From: Ochotona curzoniae
Lineage: Eukaryota; Chordata; Mammalia; Lagomorpha; Ochotonidae
Assembly (NCBI RefSeq): GCF_017591425.1
Contig: NW_024466307.1
Coordinates: 6,897,001 to 6,961,000, forward strand
DNA length: 64,000 nucleotides
Direction: 5' to 3'
Shown: positions 34,946 through 46,060 of the stretch, in pieces
Position numbering within the stretch: the stretch's first letter is position 1
How the letters are laid out: every line of letters begins with the position of its first letter
The notes under the pieces: model-generated
What the model was told of the DNA's origin: nothing
Databases searched by the model: none
The model's input: the letters and a program-made list of their open reading frames with translations, nothing else
Position numbers and translations under genes: made by a program

Positions 34946-35912
34946 GTTATAATAGGCTTTCTAGCTATTGACTTGTCTGAATTCCTTATGTCATACAAGA
35001 TATCCCGTGGTAAAGAGGCAGGAAGTGACACTAGATAATTAAGCCAGTGATCATCAAAATGGGGTTGAAATGATACCAAAAAGTCATGATAAGATTCACA
35101 AGTATCCTTTGAAATTGTTTCGTTTCTGGGATGAGTAAATTGAAGCTATGTTTGCAGGAAAATTAAGTCACCAAAAATAATTTGATAATAAACCATTACA
35201 ACACGCAGCAGCTTTTTATCGGAGATGTTAAGCTAATGTGAGAAGTGCAAAAGTCTTAACTCTATCACCATTCAGTCTGAAATAAATAAAAACTTATGAC
35301 AGAATAAATTAAGGAGTGAACGATTTAATACCATAATTAGTAGTGAGAAATGTAAAAATTAGTAATTATTGGAGAAACCATATGTTTAATGTATTAACTG
35401 TAGCTATTAAAACTATATTATATGATTTTGTCAGGTTATATAATGAGTGAGATTTTTCCAGAGAGTAAGTCACTTCCTGAGAGGAAGATTAGATTTTGAG
35501 GAACCCTCATCATTTAGGCCAGAGTTTGCTGTACATTAGTTCTGTATTACGACGTGCACATCAGGAGGTCTGATTCAATTGTAAAAATTAGCTTTCAGAG
35601 GCTTGATGGGGCATCAGAAAGTAATATTTAGCAACTAATAATTCCAGGTCACTAAATATATACAGAACCCGTTTCCTCCATCCAGGGGCCACGGGACAAA
35701 ATTGAGAAAGCGGGGGTGTCCCTCTCTTCTCAAACCCTGATAATGGCCACGTTCAGGAACAGTAGGAGTGTCAGGGCTGTTGCAGAATATTCCCAAGAAT
35801 ACCCATGTGTGCTAGATGAGGGAAGTCCATTCAAGACCTTTAAAAGCTTGAAGAATAGTATAAGGCGTCTTATTTTTCTAAATTTTCATGCCTCCATAAA
35901 GGAAGTGCTCTT
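34946..35912. other. Unassigned AT-rich sequence
   Basis: Nothing is recognised between the MITE-like copy and a weak MIR-like segment. Confidence 0.45.
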
Positions 35913-36010
35913 ATCCATTCATTCCATCATTCATGTATCGCAAGTATTCAGTTCCCATACTGTATCAAGCACTTGGACACATCTATACTGCATTGAGACA
36001 CACTTAGGGC
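35913..36010 (-). repeat. MIR-like fragment
   Basis: 'tccattcattccatcattca', then 'caagtattcagttcccatac' and 'tgtatcaagcacttggacac', resembles the 'attcattcaacaaatatttattgagcacctactatgtgcc' end of ancient mammalian SINEs. The match is weak and could belong to an L2 end. Confidence 0.35.
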
Positions 36011-36273
36011 TACAAAATGGATAGGCATTTAGAATTCTAGCTTACAAACCATGAAGTGTATTACTGTAGCTATCACATTAATTATCGCACACAAACACAC
36101 ACACACAACTGTGTAATCATCACCTCAAACCGGTTTAAAACTTTATTATCAGCCCTAAAATTGTCTCCTGTCCACTGTAGTTACTCTCCCCTTAAATACT
36201 CAGCCTCAGGCAAGCAGTTGTCTACATTCTTTCTTCACGAATTTGCGTCTTGTAGAAATTCTATGTAACTTTA

Positions 36274-36275
<2 letters not shown>

Positions 36276-36318
<43 letters not shown>
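36276..36318. repeat. (TG)n microsatellite
   Basis: A perfect TG tract of about 42 bases. Confidence 0.97.
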
Positions 36319-37047
36319 ATTCACATATTCCCCTGGTAGAGTGTTTGTGGAGTTATTCAATAGTTTTTATGGGAATAGTTTACTATAGAACCTTATTTTG
36401 TTGCGTAGAGCTGACCCATTTTGTTTCCCCATTTACTGGTTGATGAACATACAGATTCTTGAGGTTATCATGCCTCATAAACCATAAACATTGGTTCACA
36501 GATTTCATATAAAATCTGTGATAGATAGCTAGCAATTTAATTTTTTAGTGGGTAGTATGATACTTCAATGATTAACATTTTAGGAAAGCCCCACACTGAG
36601 TCCTGTCACTTTAGTTCCTTAGTTAGCTTCAGACAGTTTAGGAGAAAAGTAGCAATCCTGAGAAAGACTATTTGATAGGATTTTTACCATTTCAGCCTGA
36701 CACTGTGGCATAAAAAGGAAACTGGGCATTACAACTGTTACTATTGACCTTTCTTTCAAAGTCCAAAGCAATGCGAATAGAGTTGCCAACTGTGGTAGGC
36801 TAGTGATATTGTGAAGAGGGTAGGTCCAGAACCTTGTCATTAATGCAAGAAGGAATTAAAAAACGAAATGCAGGTAAAGATCAGAAAAAGAAATGGTATT
36901 TATTCACATGCAAGGTGACTCAACCAGGTTCAGAGTATCCCTTTAGGACATCCAAGGAAGCAGACATATGGGTGCCGGGGTAGGGGTTAACTGAATATTC
37001 CATCAGGCAGAGTTTGGCATGTAGTTTGAGTTCCGCCCTTTTCCTTG

Positions 37048-37050
<3 letters not shown>
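36319..37050. other. Unassigned sequence between two TG tracts
   Basis: No gene or repeat is recognised. Confidence 0.45.

Positions 37051-37130
<80 letters not shown>
37051..37130. repeat. (TG)40 microsatellite, 80 bases
   Basis: An uninterrupted TG tract of 80 bases, the longest simple repeat in the window. Such tracts can adopt Z-DNA and are highly mutable. The minus frame reading poly-His/Thr here is an artefact. Confidence 0.98.
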
Positions 37131-37132
<2 letters not shown>

Positions 37133-38107
37133 GTCTCAGAAGTTTCCTGGTATCAGGGATACACTGGAATGGTGACATTGGCAGTCACTGTAAATTTACT
37201 ACATTGACATTGTGACAAAGTAAAGGTCATTGCAGAGTTGCTGCCATGGATGTTTTTAACTAAAACCCCAGGCTGCTGGGGTTTTACATTTCATAGAAGG
37301 GTTGGGTGTTACATGGAAAGGGAATATTTGGGCAGTACCAACAAGGTTGCAGAATGGGAAGTAGAGGTTCTGGGAGTTCATGGCAAATCTGGGATTCCCC
37401 TACTAGCTAGCTACCTCCATGCCCACATCATGGGATACCATTAAATTATTTTAGAGACCGTCTTAGTTAATCACAATTCCAATGTCACAGGAAGCATTTA
37501 CTCTATCTCCTGGAACTGATGCCTGTTTAAGTCCATTCAACTTGGAAAATTGCCTTATAGCAGGTAAGCAGAAATATTCCTCATCATCAGGTCCCGGCTA
37601 TAAGTAAAAATCACATCAATGACATTGGACAATTTCTACTTGCCTACTGTCACTATTTGTGAAATGAGATTTTCCCTGGATACCTTAGGATTGGAGACAT
37701 TTGAAAGACAATGTAATGCTAAATAAGCCTAGCAGTTGAGGCTGGCTACACTGGAGACAATGTGTAATGAGTTTCTATAGGAGGCAGAAACATGCACAAC
37801 GCATCAAGAGAAAGAAACTAAAAATATCTGATGTTGTTACAAAGGAAAGCAGAGCCAAAAGCAATTTGTCTGCACTTCTCGCCCATCTGTGTGGCTCCTT
37901 CACTTACACAGCCAATGCAGTCAATGTGATCTGCTTTCTTGTTAGGAAAGTTGTGGCTTCATGAAGAGCTGTGCTAAATTGTCGAGATAAAGGCATTCTT
38001 ACATAAATATTCTCTATGCATCTGGTTTACACACATATTTACTATTTGAGATTTTTGGACGCACACCCTGGACTCCCATTGGCAGGTAATATGTTAACCC
38101 ACGAGAA
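37131..38107. other. Unassigned sequence with a weak MIR trace
   Basis: Around 37605-37680 the phrase 'cattggacaatttctacttg' followed by 'ctgtcactatttgtgaaatg' recalls a plus-strand MIR core (gaccttgggcaagtcacttaacctct..gtaaaatg). The rest is unassigned. Confidence 0.3.
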
Positions 38108-38443
38108 ACTTCTTTCAAAAATAATAAAAAGAATCTATTTACTTTCATTGGAAAGGTAGACTCTACCCAGAGGAGAGACTAAGATCTTTCATTCACTGGT
38201 TCACTCTCAAATGGTCACAATGGCTGGAGGGGAAGCAATCTGAAGCCAGGAGACAGGAGCCCCTCAGAGGCTCCCACACGGGTGCAGCTTCTCAAGGCTT
38301 CGGGCCATCTTCCACACTTTTCCCAGGTCATAAGCAGTGAGCTGGGTGGGAAGTGAAGCAGTCAGGACACAAACTGATGCCCACAAGGAATTCCAGTGCA
38401 TGCAGGCAGAGAAACAGCCAATTGAGCCATCATGCAATCCCCA
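38108..38443 (-). repeat. CSINE, near full length
   Basis: On the plus strand: 'tttactttcattggaaaggt', 'gagagactaagatctttcat', 'ctgaagccaggagacaggag', 'tttcccaggtcataagcagt', 'aaactgatgcccacaaggaa' and the head 'ccaattgagccatcatgcaa'. It is moderately diverged. Confidence 0.9.
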
Positions 38444-38548
38444 CCACCATCAAGACGCTTCTAAAGAAAATATCTTCTTGAGCTGAGAGCATTGTTCTTT
38501 CTGCTACATTTGACAACTGCACTGAGGAAGCTACAGAGCAACAGCTTT

Positions 38549-38578
38549 TGTTGTTATTGTTGGTGGTGGTGGTGGTTA
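38549..38578. repeat. (GTT/GGT)n simple repeat
   Basis: A short trinucleotide tract mixing GTT and GGT units. Confidence 0.85.
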
Positions 38579-39504
38579 TGTTTTTCCCTGTATAGGTATC
38601 AGAAAGAAAGTGATCTCCAGTAAAATCATGGCTAGAAGTAAATTTGAAAGCCTTAAGAAACAATCCCCAGGGAGAAATTAACCATGCTGTATCTTTGTCC
38701 CTCAAATCAGAGACTACAAAATGAAATTATTTGCCCAACATTATTAAGTGTTTCCCATGAGAAGCCAAACAGGGCATCCAGGGAGCCTCTCGTTCGGACT
38801 TGTGTTGCAGCCACCGGCCGCTCCTACCGCACGTTTGCCCTGGCTGGATTTTCCCACTCCTGGGTGACTGTCTGCCTGGCAACAAGATGGTACAAGTGCT
38901 CAGCCAAAATCTCCTTATGTGGGCATAGCTGCCTCCTCATGGCAGAGCCAGTTTGGATTCCATCCATTGGCAGGGATGTCCCAGAGGCAGCCAATTTTAG
39001 TTCAGCCTCTTTAAAACTCTGGATTGTAAACAAACAGTAGGATTTTCCACAGTGGAAGGGAGAATAATGGAAAGAAAGATACAGAAGAAAGGGCTAAATG
39101 AGGCTAACAACTAGCTCACCAGAGGAATTAGAAATGAAAAAGATGCTGGTAATCTCGGAGAACACTTAATGGATAATGTTTTTTGATGTTTTTTCAAGCC
39201 CATGAACTATGAGTAGCTTTTTCTCCTTTTCTTTTTACTCTTTCGAAGTTTTGTACACTTTACTGACTCTTCAGACAGCTCCACGGCTGAGAAGGAACTC
39301 CTGAGTACTGTCCCATGTGAAACAGCAGAGAAGAATCTCAATATTTTTAAATGAAGGTCACAACGGGCTAATCAGTCAATGACGGTTTAGTACTAAGGCA
39401 TATCTGTTATGATTGCCTGATGTAAACAGCATTCAGGTTTTTATGGATTTCACCCCACCAAAAAATGTTTATTCAGTGAAGGTGATTAAAAAGTACAGTT
39501 AAGG
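38579..39504. other. Unassigned sequence with a GC-richer core
   Basis: Positions about 38760-39010 are richer in G+C and CpG ('ccaccggccgctcctaccgc') than the surroundings, and a 118-codon plus frame spans 38684-39040. The product has no recognised domain and the start lies in AT-rich sequence. This might be a broken pseudogene or an old repeat, but nothing decides it. Confidence 0.35.
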
Positions 39505-39830
39505 GTCCGGCACAGTGGCCAAGTGGTTAACGTTCTCACCTTGAATGTGCCAGGATCCTATATGGGCACCAGTTCTAACCTGGCAGGCCTGTTTCCCATC
39601 CTGTTTGTGGCCTGGGAAAACAGTCAAGGACGGCCCAAAGCTTGGGATCCTGCACCTGTGTGGGAGGCCCAGAACAGATTCTGTGCTCCTGGCTTTGGGT
39701 TGCCACAGCTCCAGCTGTTGTGGCCACTTGGGGAGTGAATCATTGGACAGAAGATCTTCCTCTCTATCTCTCCTCCTCTCTGTATATGATTTTGCAATAA
39801 AAATAAGTAAATCTCTTTTTAAAAAAAGTT
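39505..39830 (+). repeat. CSINE, young
   Basis: The head is 'ggtccggcacagtggccaag'. The body has 'ttgaatgtgccaggatccta', 'ggcctgggaaaacagtcaag', 'gacggcccaaagcttgggat', 'gagtgaatcattggacagaa' and 'gatcttcctctctatctctc'. The end has 'ttgcaataaaaataagtaaa' and an A tail. The sequence is close to the young pika-type form. Confidence 0.95.
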
Positions 39831-40034
39831 AGATTCTACTTACTTCAAGAAAGATCATTCTCATTCATCGCATGAACCAGGGTCTTCTAGAATCAAGCGA
39901 CACTGATATGTGTGTCATCCTCCCCCATGGATTGAAGGAGTCGATAAAGAAAGGAATTTGGAGTCAGGTGGTCAAGCCTGGATTTAGAAGTCCCATTACT
40001 CGTGGATTAAACTGCAGGTCCTAATGCCACATAA

Positions 40035-40385
40035 ATTCTGGGTGGGTGTTGCCATCACAAGCTCCTCTTTAACATACTGCCATCCTGTATTGCACAGGTG
40101 GGCTCACGCCTCTGCCTCAGAGAGAAGTGGCAGATACTAGCTCGGGTACACGAGTCCCAGGCACACACATGAGAGAGTGGAGTTCCTGGCTCCTGGCTTC
40201 GGCCAGATGGATTTCCTGACTTCTAGCATCTGCGCGGCCCAGTCCTAGCTGCTGGGGGAAATTTGGAGAGTAAATCCCACACGTCTGTCCTCATCTCTGT
40301 TTCTCCCTGTCTCTGTCTTTCCAGTCTCTATGTGTTTGAGTCACTCTGCTTTTAAACATTTTTTAAAAAATAAATATTTTAAAAA
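40035..40385 (+). repeat. CSINE, old, strongly diverged
   Basis: The 3' half is clear: 'ggagttcctggctcctggct', 'tcggccagatggatttcctg', 'tagctgctgggggaaatttg', 'gagagtaaatcccacacg' and a TC-rich end. The 5' half before 40130 is only weakly similar, so the start is approximate. Confidence 0.55.
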
Positions 40386-40763
40386 TATAGACAAAGTTCT
40401 CTGAATCTTTTCTTCTTAACCCAATAGGAATAATAACGATTATGTTACAGGATTTGTGTAAAAACAAATGAGTAGCTACACTTAGTAAGTAGCAATTATG
40501 ATTGTTCTTACCCTACTACTGTTAATAATTAATTATAAATATAAATATTAATTATAATTAATAATAATTGTATGTTAAACATCAAAATGTGAAATTCCAG
40601 GTAACATGATCATAACATGCATATTATTAAAATTATTTCTCTTTGTTATTAGTGGAGTACCAATGGTTAATAACAGCATCGTCAATTACATTTACAAAAG
40701 GAACCCAGTCAGATTCTTCGTTAATTGAGAAGATGTAAGATGACAAAAAGCCATTAATTTTAA
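40386..40763. other. AT-rich spacer with a small hairpin
   Basis: The 40521-40570 stretch is almost pure A/T and contains perfect 10-base arms (TTAATTATAA at 40529-40538 and its complement at 40552-40561) around a 13-base loop. No gene is recognised. Confidence 0.5.
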
Positions 40764-41103
40764 TGGGCCCAGCAGCGTGGCCTAGTGGCTGAAGTCCTCA
40801 TCTTGAACACCCAGGATCCCATGTGGGCACCAGTTCTAATCCTAGCAGCTCCACTTCCCAGCCTGCTCCCGCTTGTGACCTGGGAAAGCAGTGGAGGATG
40901 GCCCAAAGCCTTGGGACCCTGCACGAGCCTGGGAGACCTGGAGGAAGTTCATGGATCCTGGCTCTGGATGAGCATAGCACTGTCTGTTGTGCTCACTTGG
41001 GGAGTGAATCATCGGACGGAAGATCTTCCTCCCTGTCTCTCCTCCTCTCTGTATATCTGACTTTCCAATAAAAATAAAATAAATCTTTAAAAAAAAAAAA
41101 AGA
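40764..41103 (+). repeat. CSINE, young, with probable target-site duplication
   Basis: A full-length copy with a clear RNA polymerase III box A (TGGCCTAGTGG, 40778-40788) and box-B-like AGTTCTAATCC (40832-40842). It has 'gagtgaatcatcggacggaa', 'tctgtatatctgactttcca', 'ataaaaataaaataaatctt' and a pure A tail. Flanks ATTAATTTTAA (40753-40763) and ATTAACTTTTAA (41104-41115) look like a duplication differing by one base. This is the cleanest copy of the young subfamily in the window. Confidence 0.97.
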
Positions 41104-43729
41104 ATTAACTTTTAAACATATCAGTGTTTTCAGATCTCGGCAGCGCTTATGTGAATGTAGAAGAAACAGTACATTCCTAGACATATTTATTCAGATTACT
41201 GAAAAAGAAATTGCTTGGTGCACATATGGATTTATGGGCCACATCCAATAATTCCGTCACTCCTCAAGGGTCCTTGGCACACAGGCTGGGAATCGCTAAT
41301 GTTGGTTAAGGTCAAACTAGACAGGAGACTTACACTTAGAGCTCTGCTTGCCAAGTGGAAATGCTAACCTGCTCTTTCCCAGGATTGCAGAAAAGCATTT
41401 GAGGATGTTTCACAAGATAAATGGAAATGGGATAAACACAAGGCCTTAAGGAAAATATACTTCTGGTGCATTTATTAAGCACTTGGATCTGATGCATGAC
41501 ACCTGCTTAAAACTCAGAGAATTATCACAGGCTCTGCCGAGGAAGAAAAGACAAGAATTATGACTGCACACAGGCTCATACTTCAGCAAGTCAATGTTTT
41601 TAAATCAATGAAAAACAATCCACTGATTGTGTTTGCTACAAAGAGAAAGCAATGTAAGATGACATACAGTATTTCAAGCTGTTCAAATTACTGATGGCAG
41701 AGTGGCAAGATATATATCCATTAAAATCAAATCGTTGGTTTAAACTATGTTGGCCAACAGAGATAAACAATGTCTCTCTGAAGTAAATATAAAATTATTT
41801 CTCTCCTCAGAATTTTGGACCCTATAATGCTTTCAACCAAACATCTCTTGCTTGTTCAGGGAATTTTCATTTTCCACCCTCATTCAAAAATATTTAGTTA
41901 GCCAACCAAAATCGCTCTCTGCCTCAACAAAAGGGAATGTGCATTACATTTCAACTGTGTGCTTATTCCTACAGGGATTATCTGGTGCCCTAACTCACGT
42001 TGGTAAATTGTTTATATTGAGTGAGTTAAATGTGAATGCATAACATGTGTTGAACCCAGAAGCAAGTAGGGTTACGTCCTAGATATTATTGCCAGATTAA
42101 AAATTAATGGACCATATTTAAAATATGATTATTTGAGAGGAAGAGATGTATACAAGTTAACTGTCTTTTTATTCTTCTTTCAATATTTTATTTAATAATT
42201 GGGGGACAGTTAACTTCATACACAAAGTAAAAGGCAATAACCACTTGTCCTTAAATAATTGTATTGCTCTAGCCATAGAAAATGACCTTTTTTTCTGTAA
42301 CTGTCTAGAAAGTCAACAGTAGCTTTGCTGGACCACAGAATATTGATCCATCCATAGCACAGATTAATCCAATGTGTTTGAAATTTAAACACTATTTTCC
42401 ATGCAAGAACTTGGGAGCCACAAATCTTAAAGTAATTGTAGTGCTATTTCAAGCTCCATCCCTTCCAATTACAAGCCAACCCACTTCACATGACACATGA
42501 CCTAGGAAAGAAAATATTTGAAGTCATTTACAGCTAGAAAAAACCTCTCTTTCTAATCTCTTGCAGTGTATTTCTCTCAATAATTTCACCATCAGTGTAA
42601 GCCAAGAATCTGAGCTTCTATTCTCAAAAAATGATGATATCTAAGTTGGACAGACACCAAATATTTAAGAACAGTGATTGCTAAAGGCCAGAATACACGA
42701 TGACATTTTAAAAATAAAAGGTAAAAAGTATATGGATTAAGGGGCTAACTGCTCATTCTATATCTTTGTAAGGAAAGTCACATAAGATAAGGAAGATGTA
42801 GCAATACCCATCGGAGTTAGCAGACATGTTTGCCATTTGTAAAAATAATACTACAATGAGTAACATAGCACTGTGGTATAATTAATGTAAGAGTAACCTT
42901 TCAAGAATTCTTTCTTAATTGAATTTAGGGGCAGTAGCAACATTGCTTTCCATTTTTAAGTGTGAGATGACATCTTTAAATAGTAGTATGAAATTATAGA
43001 TTTCTTTCTGGCCAATTAATTTCTACAACTACAAAGTCTTGGATCATTCATTCTTATTCATAAAAAACAGTGAGCCTACTTTGGTCTCCACTCATCAGAA
43101 CATGTTGAGCCATATAAACCAAGTCCTGTTTCCACAGCAGCAGAAGATTGGTACTAGGAAATCCCTAAAGGAAACAGAATCTACAGATGCTCAATGCCTT
43201 ACACAAAGAATCTTCAAAGATTCACGAAAATGCATGCTGTGAAAAGTCTATGTGTAGATTTCTAACTTCTTTTGGTACCAGCAGATCCATACTACCTTGT
43301 TGCTATGCGTCTAAACACGTTCTATTCTGAGGCATTAATGAAGATAGGACATCAACTTCCAGAGTCCCATCAGAGCAACATGAATTCCACTAAAATGGGA
43401 GCCAGAACAAGCATCATATTTATGATAAGCCTAGGTTGAAGAATGTGGAAAACTCTGATTCTTTATGAAAATCTATTGAGGCAATCACTAAAAATCAGTA
43501 GTTTTTGAATAAACAAATCGTTTTTAAAAGGACAGTATGGTTTTGAAGATGAAGCCCACAGGAGAAGACTATTCAACACAATTTTCCAGGAAAAAAAAAT
43601 GTATACTTGGTCATATCCTAATGGATGGGCATAGATGATTTACAGCAGAAACAGTGGTTAGACGCTAGGCATTGTGATTGGTTCAGCTCACACAATTCAG
43701 AATGAGAAATTAAAGTGGAACAACCTCAG
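41104..43729. other. Long unassigned stretch with a MIR trace
   Basis: About 2.6 kb without recognisable genes. Around 41468-41530 the phrase 'tttattaagcacttggatct' resembles the reverse complement of a MIR end. The rest is AT-rich and unassigned. Confidence 0.4.
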
Positions 43730-44075
43730 TGGTTGCCAAAGCTGTGTGCTGAGTTCAGCTGCAGCCAACGATAAAACTTTCAATGACATTAAAAAATGAA
43801 TCAAGGTACAGAAGCACTTGTTCCACGAATTATGCAAGGAAATGAAACGAGGGATTCCCATTGTGACCATGAAGACAAAGCACAAAACCATAGCTACCAA
43901 GAAGTGGAAATGGTCCACAGCAAAAGCAGACCAGTCAACAGACAAGGTGTTGGCAATGCATTCCTGGGACATTCAGTTCACTTGCTCATTGACTTTCTGG
44001 AGGTTCTGGGAAGGATCACAACAGGAGTGATTTACATTAGGTTGCCTATAAATAACACAATGCACTATATTTTTT
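43730..44075 (+). pseudogene. Mariner-like transposase fragment
   Basis: In two plus-strand frames the DNA encodes pieces in the order of a mariner transposase catalytic core: KKWKW, then STDKVLAMHSWDIQ (compare the family's GKVMATVFWDxxG), then after a frame change LLIDFLE and ITTGVIYI (compare LLxDFLExxxTITGxYY). The first catalytic region and the terminal repeats are not recognised. The fragment is frameshifted and inactive. The call rests on motif order, not on an alignment. Confidence 0.45.
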
Positions 44076-44092
44076 AAAGCTGGAAGAAAGAA

Positions 44093-44264
44093 TTTTTTTA
44101 AAAAGATGTTATTTATTTTGATTGGAAAGTCAGATTTTTAGAAAGAAGGAGGAGGGAGCTGGAAGGGAAGTAGAGTAGTTGGGACACAAACCAGTGCCCA
44201 TATGGAATCTTAGCACATGTGTGGCAAGGACTTTAGCCACTAGGCTGTCTCGCCAAGCTTGCTA
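44093..44264 (-). repeat. CSINE with internal deletion
   Basis: On the plus strand the 3' end ('gttatttattttgattggaa', 'agtcagatttttagaaagaa') passes at about 44150 straight into the 5' third ('ggagggagctggaagggaag', 'acaaaccagtgcccatatgg', 'ctttagccactaggctgtct'). Roughly 150 bases of the middle are missing. The junction lies in repeated GGAG/GGGA sequence, which suggests a microhomology-mediated deletion. Confidence 0.9.
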
Positions 44265-44299
44265 AAAGAAAGGATTTTGAATTTAACATAAAGAAAGAT

Positions 44300-45100
44300 T
44301 CTGAAGAACAGATAAGAGCAATGTGGCACATATACACAATGGAATAACATTCAGTCACATTAAAAAAAAATCTTGCCTTTAGTAATAAAATGGATGTAAC
44401 TGGAAATCATAAGGCTAATTGAAAAAGCAATACCTAAGAGATAATTATATGATTTCTCAGATACATGCTAGCTAACCTTTAGAGTATTAGTGAAATGGAC
44501 AACTTGAGATTTAATTGTTTACAGATCCTGTCTGCACTCCTGTAGAATTACAGCCTTTCTACTTTTTGAATTATTTATGTAGTAGAGAATTAAGCATGTG
44601 ATGAAAAACTAAATTGAAAGTGTGTTATCGCAATAATCATTTTTTAAAGAATTATTTATTTTTATTGGAAAGGCAAATATTCAGAGAGGAGGACAGAGAG
44701 GAAGATCTTCTATTCAATGATTCACTCCCAAAGTAACCGCAACGGTCGGTGCTGTACCGATCCAAAGCCAGGAGCCAAGAGCCTCTTCCAGATCCCTCAT
44801 GCAGGGGCACGGTCCCAAGCTTTGGGCCGTCCTCGACTGCTTTCCCAGGCCGAGAAGCAGGGAGCAGGGTGGGAAGCAGGGCTGTCAGGATTAGAACCGG
44901 CACCTATATGGGATCCTGATGTGTGCAAGGCAAGCACTTTAACCACTACGTTATCGTGCTGGGTCCTGTCGCAATAATTAAAAGCAAAAAGAAAAGAGGA
45001 GAAAAGAGGAAAGGTAGGAGGGTGAAAAGTAACATTATGGCTTAAAACCTTATATATAAACATGAAATCTGCTCTCTGAGTAAATAAAAAAGAAATAACA
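44300..45100 (+). mobile_element. L1 3' end, split by a CSINE
   Basis: It starts in ORF2's end: 'aatgtggcacatatacacaa', 'tggaataacattcagtcaca', 'aaaatggatgtaactggaaa'. It continues into a lagomorph-type 3' UTR. After the nested CSINE (44638-44968) it resumes with the purine-rich 'gaaaagaggaaaggtaggag', 'ggtgaaaagtaacattatgg', 'catgaaatctgctctctgag' and 'taaataaaaaagaaataaca' terminus. It is 5'-truncated, non-coding and inactive. Confidence 0.8.
44638..44968 (-). repeat. CSINE nested in L1, with perfect 10-bp duplication
   Basis: A full-length young copy on the minus strand. It is flanked by identical TCGCAATAAT at 44628-44637 and 44969-44978. On the plus strand it begins with the T-rich tail complement and ends with 'accactacgttatcgtgctg'. 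Box-B-like sequence (GGTTCTAATCC) is present on the minus strand near 44887-44900. It interrupts the L1 3' UTR, so it is younger than that L1. Confidence 0.97.
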
Positions 45101-45887
45101 AATGTTTAAGACCATAGTATGTCCATTATGGCTTGAGAATTACACAACAAATACATACATCAAGACATCACAAGGTATCTTATAAGTATATTCAATTTTT
45201 TATGGATCAGTTAAAATAAAAATATTCTTTAAAACCTTACAAAAATTCTCCAAATAGTTACCATCACTATAACAGAAGTTCCTGGAAATTCAAACCAACC
45301 TCCATTTGGGCGTTTTGTCTTCGCAGGCACCTATGGGAAACTTAACAGGGAGCTGTCACCACCTACAACCTACTCCCCATGCTCCAGTCCACACATACTT
45401 AGAAATGCTCCTTGGAAATCACACTTGCCAGTTCTACAATCCAGAGAGAGTTACACTGAAACTTTAGTAACTGTAGGAGCCACCTGGATCTTGAAAGGAA
45501 GTGCAGCGTTAGCAGGTTTGGGTCAATTCTGGAACTTTTTTTTCCCCAGATACCAAAAGTGGTAACGATTCATGGAGCTTCATGTCCACTCTGAAATGTT
45601 CCTAACCAAGCTGTTGCCAAAATGAGACTGTGAAGACACTGGCTTCCCGGCGACAGCACCACACAGGAAGGGATGCGGGAGAACGTGCTGGGAATTACAA
45701 CCAGAATGCCCATTCTGGTACAGAATGTAAGCTAGAAATCATGATTGTTGATTTATTTTTTCCTCCATGGGATAGGTTTGTAGATTCTCCTTCCACATTA
45801 TAGCAAAGTTATGCCTGCATTTCTACACTAGAATCACCAATTTCAAAGGAATTACAAGGCAAGACTACGGGCCAGGTTAAAGACCCA
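45101..45887. other. Unassigned non-coding sequence
   Basis: No gene or repeat is recognised. Confidence 0.45.
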
Positions 45888-46060
45888 ATATATCAGCCAC
45901 CCTGCTCATCAGCTATGTGATGACAGACAAGTTGCTGAACTTCTTGTCACCTCAGTTTCTTCAACTATGAGAATGGAAATATGTCATAAAGAGGAAACTC
46001 AGTAACAAAAGATCTGCGAAGCTGTAATCATGCCTAGTCATATCGTTTGAGTCCAAAAGA
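45888..46060 (+). repeat. MIR element
   Basis: 'tcatcagctatgtgatgaca', 'gacaagttgctgaacttctt', 'gtcacctcagtttcttcaac' and 'tatgagaatggaaatatgtc' follow the MIR core (actagctgtgtgaccttgggcaagtcacttaacctctct..cctcagtttcctcatctgtaaaatggg) in plus orientation. Confidence 0.7.

Noticed and set aside
36987..37178. Poly-Thr/His and similar frames through TG, CA, GA and TC tracts
   Set aside because: Artefacts of simple repeats; the same holds for frames at 25699-25980, 31487-31861 and 16960-17229.
40778..40842. Pol III A and B boxes read as a possible tRNA gene
   Set aside because: The boxes belong to a tRNA-derived CSINE. There is no cloverleaf or anticodon arm, so this is not a functional tRNA.
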